Of a DNA stretch of 5,383 nt, positions 1-5,383 are shown one piece after another. Origin of the DNA: RYN-433 sp036558265. Its GTDB lineage: Bacteria > Planctomycetota > Phycisphaerae > Tepidisphaerales > Tepidisphaeraceae. Position 1 is the first letter of the stretch; each line of letters opens with the position of its first letter. Under the pieces are notes generated by a model that had not been told where the DNA came from, made no database searches, and saw only the letters and a list, made by a program, of their open reading frames with translations. The stretch spans positions 1 through 5,383 of the forward strand of contig DATBFY010000709.1 in NCBI GenBank assembly GCA_036558265.1, given 5' to 3'. A program made the position numbers and the translations under genes.

Positions 1-60
1 ATTCCTTGCAACCCACTCGGGTTTGGCGAGGTTATCGCCCGGCGGGAAGGGGTGTTGCAT
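1..60 (-). CDS. possible 5' end of an unidentified gene, cut by the window edge
   Basis: On the minus strand an ATG at 60-58 opens a frame that stays open to the window edge and reads MQHPFPPGDNLAKPEWVARN. It has the same orientation as all other genes here and mostly G/C third positions, which is why it is listed. Against it: no clear Shine-Dalgarno sequence precedes the ATG, only 24 bases separate it from the strong hairpin at 85-126, and twenty codons in GC-rich DNA is weak evidence. No family is recognised. A plus-strand frame is also open through this stretch, so the call is tentative. Confidence 0.2.
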   Translation of the reverse strand, partial: MQHPFPPGDNLAKPEWVARN

Positions 61-84
61 GGATCGGTCGTAATTCGCGCGCGC

Positions 85-126
85 AAATCGACCCGGGCCG
101 ATCGATGGATCGGCCCGGGTCGATTT
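85..126 (-). terminator. strong hairpin, probable terminator of the secA-like operon
   Basis: The arms 85-103 and 108-126 are perfect 19-bp reverse complements around the 4-base loop GATG (104-107). The stem is GC-rich in the middle (ACCCGGGCCGATC) and closed by AAA/TTT at its base. It lies 28 bases beyond the stop codon of the SecA-like gene, where a terminator is expected. Read on the minus strand the stem ends in ATTT and is followed by GCGCGCGC, so there is only a short U run. It may therefore be an atypical, bidirectional or mRNA-protecting hairpin instead of a textbook U-tract terminator. Confidence 0.7.
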
Positions 127-154
127 GACGGATCGGGAATAGGGGAGAACCGCG

Positions 155-2122
155 TTAGAACGGCAGGGACTGGTCCATCCAGTCGTCCTGCTTGAGCACC
201 TGCTTGCGGTTGAACCGGGCGAGACGCTCGGCGTTGGCCTGGGCCATCCGGATCAGGCGCCTGGGGCCGATCGCCCGCCAGGCGTGGCGGATCTGCTTGG
301 CATGGCGGATGAACAGGTCGTCATCCTTCGAGCAGAACATCTGGGCGCTGCCCGGATCCCCCTGGCGGGCGGCGCGGCCGAAGAGCTGCCGATCCACGCG
401 GCCGCTGCCGTGCGGCTCGGTCGACACGACGTGCAGCCCGCCGATCTCCGCGATCCCGCGGGCGAGCTTGATGTCCGTGCCGCGGCCGGCCATGTTCGTC
501 GCGACCGTGATCTGCCCGCGCTGACCGGCCTGCGCCACGATGAACGCCTCCTGCGCCGTCTGCGTCGCGTTAAGCACCTGGTGAGGCGTCCCCTTGGCCG
601 TCAGCCGCCGGCTCACCTCTTCGCTGGCCAGCACCGACCGCGTGCCGATCAGCACCGGCATGCCCTTCTCGTGCAGTTGCATCGTCCGCTTGACGACCGC
701 CTCCCACTTCTGATCCATCGTCTCGAACATGCGCACGGGCAGGTGCTTGCGGATGCACGGCTTGTTCGTCGGGATGCGCACGATCGGGCGGGCGTAGATC
801 TGCCACATCTCGGCACGCGATTCCCACACGGTTCCCGTCATGCCCGCCATGTGCGGATATTGGCGGAAGAACCGCTGGAACGACAGCCGCGCCAGGTTCT
901 CCTTGTCCGCGGTGACCTTCACCGCTTCCTTGACCTCGATCGCCTGGTGCAGGCCGTGCCGCCACGACCGGTCCGCCATCACGCGCCCGGTGAACTCGTC
1001 GATGATCGCCACCTTCCCCTCGGGGTCGATCAGGTATTGCTCGTCACGCACGTAGCAATAGTTCGCGGTGAGCGCCAGCGTGACCAGCTCCTCGCGGCGC
1101 CGTCGCCCCTGCCAGAACCCCGCCTGCCCTGCCGTCTCGCAGATGTCGTCCAGCTTGTGCTGCCCGCGCGGCGTCAGGTCGATGTTCCGCACGGTCCAGT
1201 CGATCGTGAAGTCGCGGTTGACCTCCAGGTGCTTGGCGAGCTCCGCCGCGGCACGGTAGTACGTCTCGTTCGGGTCGTCATCCGGAGAGTTCGAGATGAT
1301 GAGAGGCGTGACGGCCTCGTCGATCAGCAGCGAGTCGGCCTCGTCCACCAGCGCCCGGAACAGTCCGGGCACCATCAGCCGCCCCGACGCACCCGCGCGG
1401 GCCATCAGCATCTGCACGTTCGTCTGCGCCGCGTTCCGCAGCGTCCCCAGCGCGATCTGGTCGCGCAAAAAGTCCGCCACCAGTTCCTTGCTCGTGACGT
1501 AAACCACGTCCCGCCGGTAGTGATCGACCCGCTCCTCGTGCGTCGTCTCGTGGATCACCGCCCCGACGCGCAGCCCCAGCTCCTTGTACACCGGGCCCAT
1601 CTCGTGCGCGTCGCGTTCCACCAGGTAATCGTTGACCGTCAGCACGTGTACCGGACGCCCGTGCCACGCCCACACGCTCGCCGCCAATGACGCCGTCAGC
1701 GTCTTGCCCTCACCGGTGGCCATCTCGGCGATGTTGCTGTCGATCATCGCCAGCGCCCCCATGAGCTGTACCGCGAACGGCCGCATGCCGACGGCGCGCC
1801 ACGCGGCCTCGCGCACGATCGCCATGCCCCGGTCCAGCGCCGCCCCTTCCAGGCGCCCCCGCCGCGCTAGGTCCCGGCACACTTGCACTTCCTCCCGGAA
1901 GCGCGCCGACGCCATCTCGTGAACCTCCTTCTCCAACCCCTCGATCCGCGCCACTTGCCGGCGAAGCCGCGCCAGCATCCGCCGGCGGTTCTTCGCCCAG
2001 CCGATCACACCATTGGCCAGCACGTCCAGGCCCTTGAGCTCCGGGGCCTTCACCCGACGGGCGTCGAAGATCGACCACAGTTCGTTCGATGCGTTGGTGG
2101 CGTTGGATGCGGTGGCAGACAT
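155..2122 (-). CDS. short SecA-like preprotein translocase ATPase lacking the C-terminal third
   Basis: 655-aa DEAD-type motor ATPase of the SecA family, expected to be cytoplasmic or bound to the inner membrane. Visible motifs: Q-motif region MRPFAVQL (113-120), Walker A MATGEGKT (134-141, K140), Walker B VDEADSLLIDEA (259-270), AGMTGT (426-431), TNMAGRGTDI (542-551) and the arginine-finger region GRAARQGDPG (582-591). Between LIIS (about 274-277) and IIDEFTGR (373-380) lies a preprotein cross-linking domain that looks shorter than in housekeeping SecA. The chain ends just after R..VLKQDDWMDQ, which matches the first long scaffold helix (R..lL.YDdVmn.Q). The rest of the scaffold with the two-helix finger, the helical wing and the zinc-binding tail are absent; normal SecA is about 800-900 aa. 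The start at 2122 is preferred because it overlaps the DUF2442 stop (TAATG) and has AGAGGAAG upstream; an in-frame ATG at 2176 would add 18 residues encoded inside DUF2442. This is a secA paralogue or specialised homologue, probably not the essential secA, so no symbol is given. Confidence 0.93.
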   Translation of the reverse strand: MSATASNATNASNELWSIFDARRVKAPELKGLDVLANGVIGWAKNRRRMLARLRRQVARIEGLEKEVHEMASARFREEVQVCRDLARRGRLEGAALDRGMAIVREAAWRAVGMRPFAVQLMGALAMIDSNIAEMATGEGKTLTASLAASVWAWHGRPVHVLTVNDYLVERDAHEMGPVYKELGLRVGAVIHETTHEERVDHYRRDVVYVTSKELVADFLRDQIALGTLRNAAQTNVQMLMARAGASGRLMVPGLFRALVDEADSLLIDEAVTPLIISNSPDDDPNETYYRAAAELAKHLEVNRDFTIDWTVRNIDLTPRGQHKLDDICETAGQAGFWQGRRRREELVTLALTANYCYVRDEQYLIDPEGKVAIIDEFTGRVMADRSWRHGLHQAIEVKEAVKVTADKENLARLSFQRFFRQYPHMAGMTGTVWESRAEMWQIYARPIVRIPTNKPCIRKHLPVRMFETMDQKWEAVVKRTMQLHEKGMPVLIGTRSVLASEEVSRRLTAKGTPHQVLNATQTAQEAFIVAQAGQRGQITVATNMAGRGTDIKLARGIAEIGGLHVVSTEPHGSGRVDRQLFGRAARQGDPGSAQMFCSKDDDLFIRHAKQIRHAWRAIGPRRLIRMAQANAERLARFNRKQVLKQDDWMDQSLPF

Positions 2123-2445
2123 TACTTCTTCCTCTTGCTCTTGCTCGTGGTGCCCCCGGAACGTCCGTCGAGCCATCGCTTCAACGAAGTCGGCGTCTCG
2201 CCCGACGCCCGCCCCGCCAACAGTCCCGCGATGCTCACGTCCTCATCGAGATCCGGCCAGTGAATGCCAAGCGGCCCGATCTCGAAGTTGTCGCGTTCCC
2301 TCGCGGTCCCATGCACCAGCCGCGGATACCAATCGATCGGGACGGATATCGTCCGACCGTCCGCCAGGTCCACCGCCAGGGTGTCATTCGTCACGCGGAC
2401 CGCGACTGCCTCAGGGGCCGACTTGTCATTCGCCGAAGTAATCAT
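2122..2445 (-). CDS. DUF2442 domain protein
   Basis: 107-aa protein that matches DUF2442 along most of its length: LAVDLADGRTISVPIDWYPR (about residues 23-42), an R.N (ERDNF) turn, then GPLGIHWPDLDEDVSIAGLL (about 57-76). The function of DUF2442 is not established. The family is small, lacks catalytic motifs that I can identify, and is frequently found next to DUF4160, as here. The tail after about residue 90 is Lys/Ser-rich (TTSKSKRKK) and looks unstructured; its codons also supply the ribosome binding site of the next gene. The ATG at 2445 lies 20 bases inside the end of the broken DUF4160 gene, and the stop shares one base with the SecA-like start, so expression of the two is probably coupled. 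No membrane segment or signal peptide is seen. Confidence 0.85.
   Translation of the reverse strand: MITSANDKSAPEAVAVRVTNDTLAVDLADGRTISVPIDWYPRLVHGTARERDNFEIGPLGIHWPDLDEDVSIAGLLAGRASGETPTSLKRWLDGRSGGTTSKSKRKK
2128..2135 (-). promoter_or_regulatory. ribosome binding site deciding the SecA-like start
   Basis: Minus-strand AGAGGAAG, with GAGG eight bases before the ATG at 2122-2120. It lies in the last codons of DUF2442, and the arrangement GAGG-8 bases-ATG with a TAATG stop/start junction supports translational coupling and the shorter 655-aa SecA-like protein. Confidence 0.65.
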
Positions 2446-2651
2446 TCCAGGCCTGCAACAGCTCCTCGCGGTGCTCCACGACCATACGCCGGACCTTCGT
2501 CAACTCGCGACGGGAAAAACCCCGGTTCGCCGCAAACGCACCGGATCGAGCCAGAACTTCGCCTCGTTCCCGCCTCGACTCACATGTATGTGCGGCGGCT
2601 CGTCGTTCTCGTTCGAATAGAAGAAGAATCGATCCGCAGTACCGTCGGCAT
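2426..2651 (-). pseudogene. frameshifted DUF4160 gene
   Basis: No single frame spans this interval, but its minus-strand translation shows successive DUF4160 pieces in three frames. Frame one starts with ATG at 2651 and reads MPTVLRI. Frame two, from about 2631, reads RFFFYSNENDEPPHIHV and continues to KFWLDPVRL near 2533. Frame three, from about 2533 to the TGA at 2428-2426, reads ANRGFSRRELTKVRRMVV and ends EELLQAWNDYFGE. Together they cover the expected family of about 80 residues with the EPPHIHV and FWLDP hallmarks. The second break is explained by loss of a single base near 2533-2534 (TTTGCGGCG for TTTGGCGGCG). The first, near 2628-2631, looks like a small deletion of about ten bases between RI and FFFYS. 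Frame two runs into a stop at 2502-2500. The ATG is 20 bases past the membrane-adaptor stop, and the 3' end overlaps DUF2442 by 20 bases. A sequencing error could explain the one-base loss, less easily the other. Confidence 0.8.
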
Positions 2652-2671
2652 CGCCGTCGCCCGTTATCGCG

Positions 2672-5305
2672 TCACAGCCACTTGTTCGACGCGTTCTGCG
2701 TCTGCACGAGCTGCCAGAACTTCCGCGCCCACTGCCACAGCAGCGGCCGGTCCTTCTCCATCGTGAACCGCACGTACGCGCGCTGTCCCGGCAGATGCTC
2801 GAGGTTCGCGTTCGCCAGGCGAAGCCGCACTTCGAACACCGGCACCTGCACCTTCGTGCCCGACTGGTCGCGCGGGTCGTTCTGCTGGTCGCCGCCGCCC
2901 ATGTGCGTCATCGCCGGGTGCGGCACGTTCGGCGACGCCGCCGGGATCCGCGTCAGCACCCGCGCCTCCAGGTTCTCGCTCCGCGCGTCCGCCAGGCGCA
3001 CGTCCACCTTCTGGCCCAGGATGCGATAGGTGAGCGTCGTCACCGGCGGTGCCCCGCCGCCCGACTGCTCCACAAGGTCGATGTCCAGCGCCGCGATGTC
3101 ATGTTCGGCCATCCAGTGGGCCTTGCGCTGTCCGGTCGGCATCGGCTGGCTGCTCGCCGCCGGCGACGCATCGGGCTTGCCCACCTTCTCGCTGTGCGCC
3201 TGCAGCAGCGCGTCGAACGCCCCGCGCTCCTTGAACGTCCCCGTGATCTTCGACAACCGGTTGTTCTCGAAATCGACGACCACCGTCCCCTCCTGACCGG
3301 CGATCAGCTTCGTCCGCGGGATCGTGATCCGGCGGACCGGCTCGCCGATCTCGCGCCGCGCCTCCGGCGGCTCCTGCGCGAACGGCATCTTCTCTTCAAA
3401 CAGCCGGTTCGCCACGTCGTCGCCCGTTGCCGCGTACGAGTTGCTGTTCTTCAGGAACGGGAACGGGTTCCACACCGGCTCGTCCATGAACAACAGCGCC
3501 GCCACGCTCTGATCCAGCGTCGCCCGAACCACCAGCGGATCCGACTGTACCACCGTCGCCACTTCCTCCCCCTGGTGCAGGTACTTGCCGCTCAGCTCGT
3601 GGATCATCGGCGCCACCACCTGGCCATCGAACGGCGCCTTGATGCTCAGGTCGTCACGCTGGTGATACAGGATCGTCAGTTGGGATTTGAGCGCCAGCCG
3701 CTGGATCTCGTACTGGATCCGGTCCGCCTGGCTCTGCACGATCCCCTGCTGGATCATCGACTGCACCGCCTTGAGTTCGGCCTCCTTCTTGGCGATGTCC
3801 GACTCGAGGTTCTTGTCGTAACAGGTCACAAGCGCCTGCCCCGTGCGCACGTGTTGCCCGTCCTTGACCAGGATCTGATCCACGAACCCGGGCGTGCGGG
3901 CGCGGAGCGTCACTTTCTGCTCCGGCTCGACGATCCCCGTCGCCTCGAAACGCATCGGGAAGTTGATCAGCCCGATCAGGACCAGGATCGCACCCGCCAC
4001 CGCCACCGAGAACGCGATCGCCCGCGACCGCTTGCGGTGAAGCTCAGGATCCAGCAGCAGGTAGTGCGAGACCTTCGCCACCGGCACCACCAGCCACGTG
4101 ATCACGCCGCCGATCGCCATCAGCACCCCCAGCACCGGCACCTGGTTGGTCACCACCAGGATGATCATGATCCCCACGAACACGCGATAAATGCCCGACG
4201 CGATCGCGTAGACGAACAGCCAGAAACGCTGCCCCACCGGCGGCAACGGGATCGGGCTCTTGATCCGGAAGATGTGCCGCTTGATCAGCCCCAGCGAGTA
4301 CTCCATCGACTTCTGCCGGAGGTTCGGGATCTCCAGCCAGTCCGACAGGATGTAGTAGCCGTCGTAACGCAGCAGCGGGTTGGCGTTGAAGATGATCGTC
4401 GACACGCTGGCGATGAACATCGTGTTGTACGCCAGCTTGCTCACCAGCGTCGTCGGGTCGGTGTACTTCCAGACGAACGCGCATATCGCTGCGACGAACA
4501 GCTCGAAGATCATGCCCCCCGCCCCCACCAGCATCCGCTGCCACTTGCTGGGCAGGCTCCACGCGCTGGATGCGTCCACGTACGGCGCCGGCACGAACAC
4601 CAGGAACATGATCCCCAGCTCGTGGACCTCCCCGCCGAATCGTCTACAGGTAAACCCGTGCCCCAGCTCGTGGATCAGCTTGATGATCACGAACGTCGCC
4701 CAAAGCCACGGCCAGTTCCCCGGCTCGATGGCGTTCCCAGCCGCCGTCTTCAATCGCCCCCACTCCGGCGCGATCGCCGCGATCCCCGCGATCACCACCA
4801 CCAGCCACAGGATCGCCCCGATCTGGTTCAAAAACAGCGCCCGCATCACCGGCATCCACCGCACCAGGAACGAGTCCAGGTCCCACAACGGGATGCGCGG
4901 GAACAGCACGTTCATCAGCCGGCCCTGAAGCCGCCGCTTCATCATCTGCTTGTGCCGCCGCAGCAGCACCCCCGCGTCCGCCGTGATGTTCGCGTCCAGC
5001 AGGTTCGCCGCGTGAAGCTGCGACAGGATCTGCACCACCTCAGGCTGCGTCGGCGCGTCGTCCGCCAGCACGCCGCCCGCCAGGTCCCACGCCTCCGCGA
5101 CCGTCCGCGAGCCGTCCAGCAGCCCGACGAACCGGTACGCCGCCGACGACAACCGGTGATACTGGTTGCCCGCCGGGTCGCGCACCACGTACCATCGCTC
5201 GCCGCGATAGTGCTGCCGCGAGATCTGCGCACTGGGACGCAACCGCGCCCGCAGGTCCGCCACCCGATACCACGATTCGTGAAATGTCGGTCGAAGATTA
5301 GCCAT
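2672..5305 (-). CDS. PqqD-like / M50 peptidase / HlyD adaptor fusion, membrane protein
   Basis: 877-aa single-chain inner-membrane protein. Residues about 20-110 are PqqD-like (LRPSAQISRQHYRGERWYVV, then HRLSSAAYRFVGLLDGSRTV and ILSQLHAANLL); PqqD-type folds bind peptides in maturation systems. Residues about 155-450 form a multi-pass M50 site-2-protease-like core with HELGH at 212-216 (metal ligands H212 and H216, E213) and NANPLLRYDGYY at 307-318 (D315 as third ligand), so the active site looks intact. Hydrophobic segments include about 157-179, 228-242, 261-279, 361-387, 391-410 and 429-449. After the last membrane helix comes a HlyD-type arm: a lipoyl-like half (about 456-495), a helical hairpin (about 498-550), the second half (IKAPFDGQVVAP, 555-566), a long Pro/Ser/Asp-rich section (about 610-815), and a terminal beta region ending LPGQRAYVRF. 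Start 5305 (MANLRPTF) is preferred: a frame-open ATG at 5368 would add 21 residues encoded by repeat DNA. No strong Shine-Dalgarno sequence is seen at 5305. The likely role is processing or export of a peptide or protein substrate; the substrate is unknown. Confidence 0.9.
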   Translation of the reverse strand: MANLRPTFHESWYRVADLRARLRPSAQISRQHYRGERWYVVRDPAGNQYHRLSSAAYRFVGLLDGSRTVAEAWDLAGGVLADDAPTQPEVVQILSQLHAANLLDANITADAGVLLRRHKQMMKRRLQGRLMNVLFPRIPLWDLDSFLVRWMPVMRALFLNQIGAILWLVVVIAGIAAIAPEWGRLKTAAGNAIEPGNWPWLWATFVIIKLIHELGHGFTCRRFGGEVHELGIMFLVFVPAPYVDASSAWSLPSKWQRMLVGAGGMIFELFVAAICAFVWKYTDPTTLVSKLAYNTMFIASVSTIIFNANPLLRYDGYYILSDWLEIPNLRQKSMEYSLGLIKRHIFRIKSPIPLPPVGQRFWLFVYAIASGIYRVFVGIMIILVVTNQVPVLGVLMAIGGVITWLVVPVAKVSHYLLLDPELHRKRSRAIAFSVAVAGAILVLIGLINFPMRFEATGIVEPEQKVTLRARTPGFVDQILVKDGQHVRTGQALVTCYDKNLESDIAKKEAELKAVQSMIQQGIVQSQADRIQYEIQRLALKSQLTILYHQRDDLSIKAPFDGQVVAPMIHELSGKYLHQGEEVATVVQSDPLVVRATLDQSVAALLFMDEPVWNPFPFLKNSNSYAATGDDVANRLFEEKMPFAQEPPEARREIGEPVRRITIPRTKLIAGQEGTVVVDFENNRLSKITGTFKERGAFDALLQAHSEKVGKPDASPAASSQPMPTGQRKAHWMAEHDIAALDIDLVEQSGGGAPPVTTLTYRILGQKVDVRLADARSENLEARVLTRIPAASPNVPHPAMTHMGGGDQQNDPRDQSGTKVQVPVFEVRLRLANANLEHLPGQRAYVRFTMEKDRPLLWQWARKFWQLVQTQNASNKWL

Positions 5306-5321
5306 GGGAATTTCTAAATAA

Positions 5322-5356
5322 GTCGGCAGTCGGCAGTAGGTAGTGGGCAGTAGGAG
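5322..5356. repeat. imperfect heptamer tandem repeat (GTCGGCA type)
   Basis: Five consecutive 7-base units are visible: GTCGGCA (5322-5328), GTCGGCA (5329-5335), GTAGGTA (5336-5342), GTGGGCA (5343-5349) and GTAGGAG (5350-5356). The common core is GTNGGNA. Such GGCAGTC/GGCAGTA heptamer strings are, to my knowledge, common between genes of planctomycetes. Here the tract sits 17 bases upstream of the preferred start of the membrane adaptor, in the leader of the operon, and continues as inverted copies towards the window edge. Confidence 0.8.
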
Positions 5357-5382
5357 ACCGCCGGCCATAACTGCCGACTGCC
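5325..5382. repeat. 13-bp perfect inverted repeat in the operon leader
   Basis: GGCAGTCGGCAGT at 5325-5337 is the exact reverse complement of ACTGCCGACTGCC at 5370-5382, with 32 bases between. The left arm is part of the heptamer tract, so the right arm is an inverted copy of two heptamer units. In RNA from either strand the arms could pair into a stem upstream of the adaptor gene. No U run follows, so a terminator is not indicated. The structure may extend past the window edge, which cuts the tract at 5383. Confidence 0.75.
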
Positions 5383-5383
5383 C

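Noticed and set aside
284..1690. 468-codon plus-strand open frame opposite the SecA-like gene
   Set aside because: Composition is the same Arg/His/Pro-rich shadow pattern, and the minus strand carries unmistakable SecA motifs over the same bases.
155..2122. housekeeping secA
   Set aside because: The protein is about 150-250 residues too short and lacks the scaffold, wing and zinc tail, so it is treated as a specialised homologue.
2500..2651. programmed frameshifting in DUF4160
   Set aside because: Two separate frame changes would be needed, the first matching a loss of several bases, and no slippery heptamer with a downstream structure is evident at either site.
2089..2766. plus-strand open frame across the DUF2442/DUF4160 region
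   Set aside because: No recognisable domain, and both minus-strand genes have clear family signatures over the same bases.
2795..5317. 840-codon plus-strand open frame opposite the membrane adaptor gene
   Set aside because: Its product is an Arg/His/Leu/Asp-rich low-complexity string without any family motif. It mirrors the codon bias of the clearly conserved minus-strand gene, so it is an antisense shadow.
5322..5383. CRISPR array
   Set aside because: Units are 7 bases with no spacers, and some copies are inverted; this is not a repeat-spacer pattern.

Overview
The window is GC-rich, with strong G/C preference at third codon positions, which opens long antisense shadow frames. Every supported gene reads on the minus strand. 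The best guess for the source is a planctomycete, possibly from the Phycisphaerae side. Three things suggest this: the PqqD-like/M50/HlyD single-chain architecture, the HELGHGF...GGEVHELG...F.PAPYVD membrane-protease signature, and the GGCAGTC-type heptamer repeats in front of the gene. This placement rests on family and repeat knowledge; there is no marker gene in the window.

Layout in transcription order (right to left). (1) 5306-5383 is a spacer with five imperfect GTCGGCA-type heptamers and a perfect 13-bp inverted repeat. (2) 5305-2672 encodes an 877-aa inner-membrane protein that joins an N-terminal PqqD-like domain, a multi-pass M50 (site-2-protease type) core and a C-terminal HlyD-type periplasmic adaptor. 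(3) 2651-2426 is a DUF4160 gene whose recognisable pieces lie in three different reading frames, so it is broken as written. (4) 2445-2122 is an intact DUF2442 gene, the usual neighbour of DUF4160. (5) 2122-155 is a short SecA-like ATPase of 655 aa, joined to DUF2442 by a TAATG stop/start overlap with a good ribosome binding site. It has all the ATPase motifs but ends at the beginning of the helical scaffold. (6) 85-126 is a near-ideal 19-bp hairpin with a 4-base loop, 28 bases past the SecA stop, and probably the operon terminator. (7) 1-60 holds at most the first codons of another minus-strand gene.

How the genes may work together: a membrane protein with a peptide-binding-like domain, a protease core and an adaptor arm, co-oriented with a SecA motor that lacks the parts needed for classical SecY translocation, suggests a dedicated, non-canonical peptide or protein processing and export system. 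The DUF4160/DUF2442 pair sits between them and may be an inserted accessory module that is decaying. The co-function is inference from gene order and domain content; the domain assignments themselves are well supported by visible motifs.
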